Shown: positions 21,736 to 32,270 of the stretch, piece after piece
How the letters are laid out: each line of letters begins with the position of its first letter
Numbering within the stretch: position 1 is the first letter of the stretch
From: Babylonia areolata
Taxonomy: Eukaryota; Mollusca; Gastropoda; Neogastropoda; Buccinidae
Reading direction: 5' to 3'
Assembly (NCBI RefSeq): GCF_041734735.1
Contig: NC_134900.1
Span: forward strand, 39,333,954 to 39,397,953
Length of the DNA stretch: 64,000 nt
Position numbers and translations under genes: made by a program
The notes under the pieces: generated by a model
The model's database searches: none
What the model was told of the DNA's origin: nothing
The model's input: the letters and a program-made list of their open reading frames with translations, nothing else

Positions 21736-21965
21736 CAAAGACGGCCTGTCCACTGTTGCAGGAGGTGGTGGTGCCCCACCTCTGGTGCTGACAGTCTGAC
21801 ACCTTGATCTCGTCGCCACGGCAACGCACATGTGATCCGAGGAAGACTGTGCCGGCGGGCCCCTGATGTCCAAAGACACTGGGGTGCTGGTAGGGGAGGC
21901 CCAGGTCACGGCACAGCACCTTCCCCTCCTCCCTCCCCACCCCGTCCGCACACAGCAGTCCCGAC
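21724..21965 (-). CDS. Exon 3: main part of SRCR domain
   Basis: The exon is 242 nt, from acceptor GGCGGCAG|GTCGGG to donor GTCAGG|GTGAGG, entering in phase 2 and leaving in phase 1. It encodes most of an SRCR domain: GLLCADG, then GREEGKVLCRDLGLP, an internal VRCRGDE, VSDCQHQRWG and the closing AVFVSCQ. Six cysteines are visible, as in group A SRCR domains. SRCR domains are extracellular binding modules for proteins, lipids or bacterial surfaces. The tryptophan normally found just before the first cysteine (W-G-T-V-C) is serine here (codon TCG, one base from TGG). The donor and the last ~13 exon bases recur in every unit of the adjoining minisatellite (20480-21735). Confidence 0.88.
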
Positions 21966-22220
21966 CTGCCGCCACAGCAACCAGTCCGTCATCCGTCCGT
22001 CATCTGTCCGTCCGTACATCCATCCATCCATCCAACCAACCACTCACTGATTTGTCCAGCCATCCTTTTGGCTATCCATCGATTCAACTATCAATCAATC
22101 CTTTAATAAATCCATCCATCCATCCATCATGTGTATGTCAGTTTGTAGTGCTTGCGTGCGCGTGCGTGTGAGTGTGCGTGTGAGTGTGCGCGCGAGCGCC
22201 CGTTCACCTATATGACTTAC
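21966..22220. repeat. Intron 2 with degenerate (ATCC)n
   Basis: CATCCATCCATCCAACCAAC-type sequence at about 21985-22125 fills most of the short intron between exons 2 and 3. A GT/GC-rich stretch at 22150-22200 lies next to the exon 2 donor. Confidence 0.8.
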
Positions 22221-22297
22221 CTTCCATTGTATGTAATCAGAGCAAATCCTTGTGTGGACGTTCCCCCCATGAGAGACAGTCCTTCATGCATGTGGAT
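22221..22297 (-). CDS. Exon 2: first part of SRCR domain
   Basis: The exon lies between acceptor GTGTCCAG|ATCCAC and the strong donor GGAAG|GTAAGTC. It is 77 nt, entering in phase 0 and leaving in phase 2. It encodes 25 residues including LSLMGGTSTQGFALITYNG, which matches the opening of an SRCR domain (family pattern: R-L-x-x-G, G-R-V-E, x-N-G-x-W-G). Joined to exon 3 it gives NGR-S-GLLCADG, where the family usually has N-G-x-W-G-T-V-C-D-D. The phase match and the exact domain continuity with exon 3 are the main evidence, since the exon is too short to stand alone. Confidence 0.8.
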
Positions 22298-22355
22298 CTG
22301 GACACACACCACGCGCTCTCATTCCATTGTCAAATTATACCAACGAGAAAAAAAG

Positions 22356-22386
<31 letters not shown>

Positions 22387-22989
22387 TGAAAATCCTCCTA
22401 CCCACGTAAATACCTGCTTACACAAAGCAGTTGTAATCACCGATCGCTACAAATCACAATGACTGGAGAAGCCACTCATTCATTCAACGCCGCACTCACT
22501 CGTAATCATTCAATGCATTAATCAATCAACCAACCAACTAATCAATCAATCCTTCAATCTATTCACCAGTCAATCAATTGCTCAAACTTGTTTTATTTCA
22601 TTGGAAGATTGAACAGATTCAGCTGTAGCCACACAACAAGCGATCCGCCGTCCAGCCAGCCAACTACCCAATCACTGAGAGATATTAAAAAATAAAAGGA
22701 AAGAAAAGAAAAAAAACCTTCTATCCATCACCTAACCTCGAGAAAAACAAATTCAACGAATTTTCTTTGTCTCAATTATTCATTGTCTAAATAACCGTAA
22801 TACGAGGGTCTATGTACATGAACTACAGAAAAACCAGAATGTAAGCTTCAGGTACTTCCAACCCGCTGGTATCTTAATAACCTCACTGGGGTCTGTGTAT
22901 AAGAACTTAAAGTAGCGTATATATAGCTCCCAATACGCTGGTGTGAATGGATATCTGACCGGTTGGGGATGGGTATAATGGTGAGAGGA
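22298..22989. other. Intron 1, distal part; (TA)n and no exon seen
   Basis: (AT)n at 22355-22386, degenerate AATC tetranucleotides near 22490-22570, otherwise AT-rich sequence. No further exon recognised. Confidence 0.6.
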
Positions 22990-25495
22990 GAGGTTTGGGC
23001 CCAGCTGTCCTGTTCCCAGCTCTAGACACAGTGGACATGACTTCACTGCCCTCCTATTCCCAGCTCTAGACATAGTGGACATGACTTCACTGCCCTCCTA
23101 TTGTCAGCTCTAGACACAGTGGACATGACTTCACTGCCCTCCAATTCCCAGCTCTAGACACAGTGGACATGACTTCACTGCCCTCCAATTCCCAGCTCTA
23201 GACACAGTGGACATGACTTCACTGCCCTCCTGTTCCCAGCTCTAGACATAGTGGACATGACTTCACTGCCCTCCTATCCCCAGCTCTAGACACAGTGGAC
23301 ATGACTTCACTGCCCTCCTATTGTCAGCTCTAGACAGTGGACATGACTTCACTGCCCTCCTATTCCCAGCTCTAGACACAGTGGACATGACTTCACTGCC
23401 CTCCTATTCCTAGAGCTGCCCTCCTATTGCCAGCTCTAGACATAGTGGACATGACTTCACTGCCCTCCTATTCCCAGCTCTAGACAGTGGACATGACTTC
23501 ACTGCCCTCCTGTTGCCAGCTCTAGACACAGTGGACATGACTTCACTGCCCTCCTGTTCCCAGCTCTAGACATAGTGGACATGACTTCACTGCCCTCCAA
23601 TTCCCAGCTCTAGACACAGTGGACATGACTTCACTGCCCTCCTATTCCCAGCTCTAGACACAGTGGACATGACTTCACTGCCCTCCTGTTCCCAGCTCTA
23701 GACATAGTGGACATGACTTCACTGCCCTCCAATTCCCAGCTCTAGACACAGTGGACATGACTTCACTGCCCTCCTATTCCCAGCTCTAGACACAGTGGAC
23801 ATGACTTCACTGCCCTCCTGTTCCCAGCTCTAGACATAGTGGACATGACTTCACTGCCCTCCAATTCCCAGCTCTAGACACAGTGGACATGACTTCACTG
23901 CCCTCCTATTCCCAGCTCTAGACACAGTGGACATGACTTCACTGCCCTCCTATTGTCAGCTCTAGACACAGTGGATATGACTTCACTGCCCTCCTATTGT
24001 CAGCTCTAGACACAGTGGACATGACCTCACTGCCCCCCTATTGTCAGCTCTAGACACAGTGGACATGACTTCACTGCCCTCCTATTGCCAGCTCTAGACA
24101 CAGTGGACATGACCTCACTGCCCCCCTATTGTCAGCTCTAGACATAGTGGACATGACCTCACTGCCCTCTTGTTCCCAGCTCTAGACACAGTGGACATGA
24201 CTTCACTGCCCTCCTATTGCCAGCTCTAGATACAGTGGACATGACTTCACTGCCCTCCTATTCCTAGAGCTGCCCTCCTATTGCCAGCTCTAGACATAGT
24301 GGACATGACTTCACTGCCCTCCTGTTGCCAGCTCTAGACACAGTGGACATGACTTCACTGCCCTCCTATTGCCAGCTCTAGACATAGTGGACATGACTTC
24401 ACTGCCCTCCTATTGCCAGCTCTAGACATAGTGGACATGACTTCACTGCCCTCCCATTCCTACAGCTGCCTCCTATTCCCAGCTCTAGACATAGTGGACA
24501 TGACTTCACTGCCCTCCTGTTGCCAGCTCTAGACACAGTGGAGATGACTTCACTGCCATCCTGTTCCAAGCTCTAGACATAGTGGACATGACTTCACTGC
24601 CCTCCTATTCCCAGCTCTAGACATAGTGGACATGACTTCACTGCCCTCCTATTCCCAGCTCTAGACAGTGGACATGACTTCACTGCCCTCCTGTTCCCAG
24701 CTCTAGACACAGTGGACATGACTTCACTGCCCTCCTATTGCCAGCTCTAGACATAGTGGACATGACTTCACTGCCCTCCTATTGTCAGCTCTAGACACAG
24801 TGGACATGACTTCACTGCCCTCCTGTTGCCAGCTCTAGACACAGTGGACATGACTTCACTGCCCTCCTATTGCCAGCTCTAGACATAGTGGACATGACTT
24901 CACTGCCCTCCTATTCCCAGCTCTAGACACAGTGGACATGACTTCACTGCCCTCCTGTTCCCAGCTCTAGACATAGTGGACATGACTTCACTGCCCTCCT
25001 ATTCCTAGAGCTGCCTCCTATTCCCAGCTCTAGACATAGTGGACATGACTTCACTGCCATCCTGTTCCCAGCTCTAGACATAGTGGACATGACTTCACTG
25101 CCCTCCTATCCCCAGCTCTAGACATAGTGGACATGACTTCACTGCCCTCCTATTCCCAGCTCTAGACAGTGGACATGACTTCACTGCCCTCCTGTTCCCA
25201 GCTCTAGACACAGTGGACATGACTTCACTGCCCTCCTATTCCCAGCTCTAGACAGTGGACATGACTTCACTGCCCTCCTGTTCCCAGCTCTAGACACAGT
25301 GGACATGACTTCACTGCCCTCCTATTCCCAGCTCTAGACACAGTGGACATGACTTCACTGCCCTCCTGTTCCCAGCTCTAGACACAGTGGACATGACTTC
25401 ACTGCCCTCCTGTTCCCAGCTCTAGACACAGTGGACATGACTTCACTGCCCTCCTGTTCCCAGCTCTAGACACAGTGGACATGACTTCACTGCCC
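22990..25495. repeat. Minisatellite, unit 44 bp, about 57 copies
   Basis: The core is CAGCTCTAGACACAGTGGAC followed by ATGACTTCACTGCCCTCCTATT. Variants are ACATAG/ACACAG/ACAG and TTCC/TTGCC/TTGTC joiners, plus a few compound units with CCTAGAGCTGCCT. It lies in intron 1 of the ZP gene, far from either splice site. Confidence 0.95.
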
Positions 25496-25867
25496 CAATG
25501 GCTGTAAAAAGCCATGGGTCCTTTCACTCAACATTTTCTGAGCACCCAGTTCAGTACGTCTCATTTATCGGCGGTATCTTGAGCAACCATATGAGGGCCC
25601 AGGAATGAAACTGACCGAAAATTATAGAATGACACATGGTTTGCTCCTGCGCACGCTGCTTTATCATTATCATTAATAGTAGTGGTAGTAGTAGTGGTAG
25701 TAGTAGTAGTGGTAGTAGTAGTAGTGGTAGTGGTAGTAGTAGTAGTAGTAGTAGTAGTAGCAGCAGCAGTAGTAGTGATACTCATATAGCGACTATCAAC
25801 AGTCAGGGGCCAAGCTCGAAACACCTGAGAAACACGGAGAAAAAAAATAATTAAAATAAACATTTAC
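25496..25867. repeat. Intron 1 proximal part with (AGT)n
   Basis: AGTAGTAGTGGTAGT-type triplets at about 25675-25780; the remainder is unique and no exon is seen. Confidence 0.7.
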
Positions 25868-25930
25868 CTGAGCCTCGGTTACGAAGCACCAAGCAAAGCA
25901 CAACGACGTCACCAGCATATGATTCCTCAT
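25868..25930 (-). CDS. Exon 1: signal peptide of the SRCR-EGF-ZP gene
   Basis: The exon opens with ATG at 25930 and encodes MRNHMLVTSLCFAWCFVTEAQ, a short polar start, a hydrophobic core (LVTSLCFAWCFV) and a small-residue cleavage region near EA/Q. It ends CAG|GTAAATG, a good splice donor, in phase 0. The same frame stays open upstream, but there it has only a TTG and no ATG, so the ATG at 25930 is the chosen start. The next phase-matched exon with the expected content lies 3.6 kb away, across a 44-bp minisatellite. A 5' non-coding exon further up cannot be excluded. Confidence 0.75.
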
Positions 25931-26239
25931 GACTGCAGTCCCCACCCACAGCTTTAAAACACAGAGGACGATGACAGAAAACTGTCCTTTCCACACAACC
26001 AATGTGGAACCAAAAGGAATATGATGTACACTGATGTGAAGAATGCCCTGTTCCCCTGCTGGGGAAAAATAGGCTGCCCTGCTTTGGAGTAAAGTCCAGA
26101 CCTTCAGTGACCGTTCAGTGACCGTTCAGTCCAGACCTTCAGTGACCGTTGGGAATGGCTGCTGTCTCCCATCTGGCTTTCGAACACGTGTCCCAGAAAA
26201 CGTGACCCCTTTATCTTGGACCTTATCTTCTGGCTCACT
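25931..26239 (-). promoter_or_regulatory. Upstream flank of the ZP gene (5' UTR/promoter area)
   Basis: Directly upstream of the ATG at 25930. It contains a CCAATGTGG stretch on plus near 25998 and a short triplicated CAGTGACCGTT at 26105-26150. No clear TATA box or 5' exon border can be set, so the regulatory role is inferred only from position. Confidence 0.3.
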
Positions 26240-26604
26240 TGTCTGGACTCTCTCTCTCTCTCTCTCCCTCTGTCTCACTCTCCGTCTCTCTCCCCCCCTC
26301 TCTCTCTCTCTCCGTCTCTATCTCTGTCTCTCCCTCCCTCTCTATCTCTCCCTCTCTCCCCCCTCTCTCTCTCTCCCTATCTGTCTGTCTCTCTCTCCTC
26401 CCCTCTCTCCGTCTCTCTCTCTCTCTCCCTCTCTTTCTCCCCCCTCTCTCTCTCGCTCTCTGTCTGTCTGTCTCCCCCCTCTCTCTCTCTCCCTCTCTGT
26501 CTGTCTCCCTCCCCCCCTCTCTCTCTCCCTCTCTGTCTGTCTCCCTCCCCCCCTCTCTCTCTCCCTCTCTGTCTGTCTCCCCCCCCTCTCTCTCTCTCTC
26601 TCTC
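26240..26604. repeat. Polypyrimidine (CT/CCCT)n tract
   Basis: About 365 bp of nearly pure pyrimidine on plus (TCTCTC, CCCCCC, occasional TGTCTG). A SINE follows directly. Such tracts can form intramolecular triplexes. All reading frames are open by composition only. Confidence 0.95.
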
Positions 26605-26605
26605 A

Positions 26606-26860
26606 GGAACAAGGTGGCAGAATGGTTCAGACATTCATCTGCCAATACAGTGTCTGTGAGGGTGTGGGTTCGAATCCCGCTCTCATCCAGTCTTCCAAGC
26701 TTGACTGGAAAATCAAACTGAGCGTCTAGTCATTAGGAAGTGATAAACCAAGGTCCCGTGTGCAGCACGCACCTGGCGCACTGAAAAAGAACCCAAGGTA
26801 ACGAGTGTGTTGTCCTCTGACATAATCCTGTTGGAAACCCACTCTGATCGCTACACACAC
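26606..26860 (+). mobile_element. tRNA-derived SINE
   Basis: A tRNA-like head has an A box TGGCAGAATGG (26615-26625) and a perfect B box GGTTCGAATCC (26667-26677). The body contains AAACTGAGCGTCTAGTCATT and the tail AAACCAAGGTCCCGTGTGCA, the reverse complement of the tail in the minus-strand copies at 7.5 and 60.3 kb. This is the best-preserved head in the window. Confidence 0.85.
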
Positions 26861-27043
26861 ATACATGCATGCACTCAAGGCCTTACTAAGCTGCTGTCAG
26901 GTATTTGCTGGGAGAAGTGCTGTAGTGTTTATGGATTTCTCCAAACACACTGATGCCTCCTTGAGAAACTGTTTCTGATATGATAACGTGCAAATGACGG
27001 TTTCACTATGGTTACAAATGAAGTTTTAAAATATATCCAACTG

Positions 27044-27097
<54 letters not shown>

Positions 27098-27359
27098 GTA
27101 TATGTATATATGTATATGTATGTATACATATATATATACACACATATACATATATACATACATACATATATAAATACATATACATACTTTTTTTTATTCA
27201 GTTCTGTGACGTTTCCCTGTGTTGTCAGTCACCTGTCTCACATAAATGTGTAACAGAAGTCTGGACAGCACACCAGCAAAAAAAACGAATGGTTTTGTAA
27301 CATTGAACGCTGGCACACCACAAAGCCAGGTGTGCCATTCTCACACCTGTTATAACGGC
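26861..27359. repeat. Spacer with (TA)n/(TATG)n
   Basis: TATATA from about 27046 to 27092, passing into TATATG/CATATA sequence to about 27185. The rest is unique with no gene seen. Confidence 0.85.
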
Positions 27360-27486
27360 AGGCGAAACCACCACAGAGTGATTCAAGCGATGGCCGTTCA
27401 ATCCCAGGGGCCAGGGTTCAAATCCCGGTCACATGTGTATGAAGGGCGGAGATATTTAATCTCCCAGGTCAACAGAGGTACAGACC
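27360..27486 (+). mobile_element. SINE, left part (head), split by an array
   Basis: GGTTCAAATCC (27415-27425) fits a Pol III B box. Then come GGCGGAGATATTTAATCTCC and CAGGTCAACAGAGGTACAGA, which I know as the body of a common mollusc SINE. The element is cut here by the array that begins with AGTGCCTGAACCCC; its remaining part resumes at 32088. Confidence 0.7.
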
Positions 27487-30400
27487 CGCTACAGTGCCTG
27501 AACCCCTCCCTGTGTACAGTGCCTGAATCCCGTTCCCTGTGTACAGTGCCTGAATCCCGTTCCCTGTGTACAGTGCCTGAACCTCCTCCCTGTGTACAGT
27601 GCCTGAACCTCCTCCCTGTGTACAGTGCCTGAATCCCGTTCCCTGTGTACAGTGCCTGAACCCCTCCCTGTGTACAGTGCCTGAATCCCGTTCCCTGTGT
27701 ACAGTGCCTGAATCCTGTTCCCTGTGTACAGTGCCTGAACCTCCTCCCTGTGTACAGTGCCTGAACCTCCTCCCTGTGCACAGTGCCTGAACCTCCTGCC
27801 TGTGTACAGTGCCTGAATCCCGTTCCCTGTGTACAGTGCCTGAATCCCGTTCCCTGTGTACAGTGCCTGAATCCCGTTCCCTGTGTATCCCTGTGTACAG
27901 TGCCTGAACCCCCTCCCTGTGTACAGTGCCTGAATCCCCTCCCTGTGTACAGTGCCTGAATCCCCTCCCTGTGTATCCCTGTGTACAGTGCCTGAATCCC
28001 CTCCCTGTGTACAGTGCCTGAATCCCCTCCCTGTGTATCCCTGTGTACAGTGCCTGAACCTCCTCCCTGTGTACAGTGCCTGAATCCCCTCCATTTGTAT
28101 CCCTGTGTACAGTGCCTGAATCCCCTCCCTGTGTATCCCTGTGTACAGTGCCTGAATCCCCTCCCTGTGTACAGTGCCTGAATCCCCTCCCTGTGTATCC
28201 CTGTGTACAGTGCCTGAACCTCCTCCCTGTGTACAGTGCCTGAATCCCCTCCATTTGTATCCCTGTGTACAGTGCCTGAACCCCCTCCCTGTGTACAGTG
28301 CCTGAACCTCCTCCCTGTGTACAGTGCCTGAACCTCCTCCCTGTGTACAGTGCCTGAACCCCCTCCCTGTGTACAGTGCCTGAACCCCCTCCCTGTGTAC
28401 AGTGCCTGAACCTCCTCCCTGTGTACAGTGCCTGAACCCCCTCCCTGTGTACAGTGCCTGAACCTCCTCCCTGTGTACAGTGCCTGAACCTCCTTCCTGT
28501 GTACAGTGCCTGAACCTCCTGAATCCCCTCCCTGTGTACAGTGCCTGAACCTCCTGAACCTCCTCCCTGTGTACAGTGCCTGAACCTCCTCCCTGTGTAC
28601 AGTGCCTGAACCCCCTTCCTGTGTACAGTGCCTGAACTCCCTTCCTGTGTACAGTGCCTGAACCTCCTGAATCCTCTCCCTGTGTATCCCTATGTACAGT
28701 GCCTGAATCCCCTCCCTGTGTACAGTGCCTGAACCTCCTGAACCTCCTCCCTGTGAACAGTGCCTGAACCTCCTCCCTGTGTACAGTGCTTGAATCCCCT
28801 CCCTGTGTACAGTGCCTGAACCTCCTCCCTGCGTTCAGTGCCTGAACCTCCTGAATCCTCTCCCTGTGTATCCCTGTGTACAGTGCCTGAACCCCCTCCC
28901 TGTGTACAGTGCCTGAATCCCCTATTGTGTACAGTGCCTGAACCTCCCTGTGTATCCCCGTGTACAGTGCTTGAATCCCCTCCCTGTGAACAGTGCCTGA
29001 ACCTCCTCCCTGTGTACAGTGCCTGAATCCCCTCCCTTTGTATCCCTGTGTACAGTGCCTGAATCCCCTCCGTGTGTATCCCCGTGTACAGTGCCTGAAT
29101 CCCCTCCCTGTGTACAGTGCCTGAATCCCCTCCCTTTGTATCTCTGTGTACAGTGCCTGAATCCCCTCCCTGTGTACAGTGCCTGAATCCCCTCCCTTTG
29201 TATCCCTGTGTACAGTGCCTGAATCCCCTCCCTTTGTATCCCTGTGTACAGTGCCTGAATCCCCTCCCTTTGTATCCCTGTGTACAGTGCCTGAATCCCC
29301 TCCCTGTGTATCCCCGTGTACAGTGCCTGAATCCCCTCCCTGTGTCCCCCCGTGTACAGTGCCTGAATCCCCTCCCTGTGTATCCCCGTGTACAGTGCCT
29401 GAATCCCCTCCCTGTGTACAGTGCCTGAATCCCCTCCCTTTGTATCCCTGTGTACAGTGCCTGAATCCCCTCCCTTTGAATCCCTGTGTACAAAGCCTGA
29501 ATCCCCTCCCTGTGTACAGTGCCTGAACCTCCTCCCTGTGTACAGTGCCTGAACCCCCTCCCTGTGTACAGTGCCTGAACCCCCTCCCTGTGTACAGTGC
29601 CAGAACCTCCTGAATCCCCTCCCTGTGTACAGTGCCTGAACCTCCTCCCTGTGTACAGTGCCAGAACCTCCTGAATCCCCTCCCTGTGTACAGTGCCTGA
29701 ACCTCCTGAATCCCCTCCCTGTGTACAGTGCCTGAACCTCCTGAATCCCCTCCATGTGTACAGTGCCTGAACCTCCTGAATCCCCTCCCTGTGTAGTGCC
29801 TGAACCTCCTCCCTGTGTACAGTGCCTGAACCCCTCCCTGTGTACAGTGCCTGAATCCCCTCTCTGTGTACAGTGCCTGAACCTCGTGAACCCCCTCCTG
29901 TATACAGTGCCTGAACCTCCTGAACCTCCTCCTGTGTACAGTGCCTGAACCCCCTCCCTGTGTACAATGCCTGAATCCCCTCTCTGTGTACAGTACTGGA
30001 ACCTCCTCCCTGTGTACAGTGCCTGAACCTCCTGAACCCCCTCCCTGTGTACAGTGCCTGAACCTCCTGTGTACAGTGCCTGAACCTCCTGAACCTCCTC
30101 CCTGTGTACAGTGCCTGAACCGCCTGAATCTCCTCCCTGTGTACAGTGCCTGAACCTCCTGAACCTCCTCCCTGTGTACAGTGCCTGAACCTCCTCCCTG
30201 TGTACAGTGCCTGAGCCCCCTCCCTGTGTACAGTGCCTGAACCTCCTCCCTGTGTACAGTGCCTGAACCTCCTCCCTGTGTACAGTGCCTGAACCTCCCT
30301 GTGTACAGTGCCTGAACCCCTCCCTGTGTATCCCCGTGTACAGTGCCTGAATCCCCTCCCTGTGTACAGTGCCTGAACCTCCTCCCTGTGTACAGTGCCT

Positions 30401-32087
30401 GAATCCCCTCCCTGTGTATCCCCGTGTACAGTGCCTGAATCCCCTCCCTGTGTACAGTGCCTGAATCCCCTCCCTTTGTATCCCTGTGTACAGTGCCTGA
30501 ATCCCCTCCCTTTGTATCCCTGCGTACAGTACCTGAATCCCCTCCCTTTGTATCCCTGTGTACAGTGCCTGAATCCCCTCCCTGTGAACAGTGCTTGAAT
30601 CCCCTCCATTTGTATCCCAGTGTACAGTGCCTGAATCCCCTCCCTTTGTATTCCTGTGTACAGTGCCTGAATCCCCTCCCTGTGAACAGTGCTTGAATCC
30701 CCTCCATTTGTATCCCAGTGTACAGTGTCTGAATCCCCTCCCTTTGTATTCCTGTGTACAGTGCCTGAATCCCCTCCCTTTGTATCCCTGTGTACAGTGC
30801 CTGAATCCCCTCCCTGTGTATCCCCGTGTACAGTGCCTGAATTCCCTTCCTGTGTACAGTGCCTGAATCCCCTCCCTTTGTATCCCCGTGTACAGTGCCT
30901 GAACCCTTCCCTGTGTACAGTACCTGAACTCTTCCCTGTGTACAGTGCCTGAACCTCTTCCCTGTGTACAGTGCCTGAACCCCTCCCTGTGTACAGTGCC
31001 TGAACCCCTCCCTGTGTACAGTGCCTGAACCTCTTCCCTGTGTACAGTGCCTGAACCCCTCCCTGTGTACAGTGCCTGAACCTCCTCCCTGTGTACAGTG
31101 CCTGAACCTCCTCCCTGTGTACAGTGCCTGAACCCCCCCTGTGTACAGTGCCTGAACCCCTCCCTGTGTACAGTGCCTGAACCTCCTCCCTGTGTACAGT
31201 GCCTGAACCTCCTCCCTGTGTACAGTGCCTGAACCTCCTGAACCCCCTCCCTGTGTACAGTGCCTGAACCTCCTGAACCCTCTCCCTGTGTACAGTGCCT
31301 GAACCCCCTCCCTGTGTACAGTGCCTGAACCTCCTGAACCTCCTCCCTGTGTACAGTGCCTGAACCCCCTCCCTGTGTACAGTGCCTGAACCCTCTCCCT
31401 GTGTACAGTGCCTGAACCTCCTGAACCCCCTCCCTGTGTACAGTGCCTGAACCTCCTGAATCCCCTCCCTGTGTACAGTGCCTGAACCTCCTCCCTGTGT
31501 ACAGTGCCTGAACCTCCTCCCTGTGTACAGTGCCTGAACCTCCTCCCTGTGTACAGTGCCTGAACCTCCTCCCTGTGTACAGTGCCTGAACCTCCTCCCT
31601 GTGTACAGTGCCTGAACCTCCTGAACCCCCTCCCTGTGTACAGTGCCTGAACCCCCTCCCTGTGTACAGTGCCTGAACCTCCTGAACCCTCTCCCTGTGT
31701 ACAGTGCCTGAACCCCCTCCCTGTGTACAGTGCCTGAACCTCCTGAACCTCCTCCCTGTGTACAGTGCCTGAACCCCCTCCCTGTGTACAGTGCCTGAAC
31801 CCTCTCCCTGTGTACAGTGCCTGAACCTCCTGAACCCCCTCCCTGTGTACAGTGCCTGAACCTCCTGAATCCCCTCCCTGTGTACAGTGCCTGAACCTCC
31901 TCCCTGTGTACAGTGCCTGAACCTCCTGAACCTCCTCCCTGTGTACAGTGCCTGAACCGCCTGAACCTCCTCCCTGTGTACAGTGCCTGAATCCCCTCCC
32001 TGTGTACAGTGCCTGAACTCTTCCCTGTGTACAGTGCCTGAACCTCATCCCTGTGCACAGTGCCTGAACCCCCTCCCTGTGTACACA
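27487..32087. repeat. Minisatellite, unit ~26 bp, about 170 copies, inside a SINE
   Basis: The core is AGTGCCTGAACCTCCTCCCT followed by GTGTAC, with insertion variants (CCTCCTGAA, TATCCCTGTG) and CCTCCC/CCTTTG changes. It is 4.6 kb, the largest array in the window. The unit equals an internal piece of the SINE whose head precedes it and whose tail follows it. The minus strand is open for 1533 codons, but with no domain and no consistent period in frame, so it is not called coding. Confidence 0.95.
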
Positions 32088-32270
32088 CATGCATAAGATT
32101 CAGCGCACGTGATTAATCCCCTCACCTATGTCCAGTGGGTAATGGAAACAAGAGCATAACATACCCACCATGCACAACATAGTATGGCTGCCTATAACTA
32201 GGAGTAAAAACGGTCATGCACGAAAAAACACACCTGTACATCTTTGAGTGAACCTCCCACAGGTGTTTGC
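32088..32270 (+). mobile_element. SINE, right part (tail) after the array
   Basis: Sequence with GTGGGTAATGGAAACAAGAG-like (CCAGTGGGTAATGGAAACAA), GTATGGCTGCCTATAAC, TAAAAACGGTCATGCACG and TGTACATCTTTGAGTGAAC matches, from memory, the second half of the same mollusc SINE. Together with 27360-27486 it makes one element disrupted by its own expanded interior. Confidence 0.65.

Larger units (their letters stand above)
251..25930 (-). other. Gene: secreted SRCR-EGF-EGF-ZP domain protein, up to 10 exons
   Basis: I assembled this gene from nine convincing exons plus one candidate last exon. Exon order on the minus strand is 25930-25868, 22297-22221, 21965-21724, 19444-19328, 18555-18430, 11390-11212, 5795-5596, 5300-5100, 2361-2174 and (candidate) 426-251. 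All junctions are GT-AG and all phases agree; the summed length with the candidate exon is 1569 nt, giving 522 residues. Domains in order: signal peptide 1-21, SRCR about 28-127, EGF-like about 129-162, calcium-binding EGF-like about 167-206, ZP about 213-460. ZP proteins polymerise into extracellular matrices such as egg coats, mucus or cuticle, and the SRCR/EGF/ZP mix resembles the DMBT1/hensin and uromodulin-like groups. I cannot name an orthologue. The exons total about 1.5 kb spread over 25.7 kb, because the introns are packed with tandem repeats. Confidence 0.85.

Noticed and set aside
22810-23082. Minus-strand frame with aromatic-rich segment near 22810-22980, tested as an extra exon
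   Set aside because: No splice sites in the needed phase and no domain; exons 1 and 2 already join in phase without it.
26216-26729. Leu/Ser-rich frames over the CT tract
   Set aside because: Polypyrimidine low-complexity sequence followed by a SINE; not coding.
27489-32094. 1533- and 1134-codon minus-strand frames
   Set aside because: By-products of the 26-bp array inside a split SINE; several frames are open together and no conserved domain is present.
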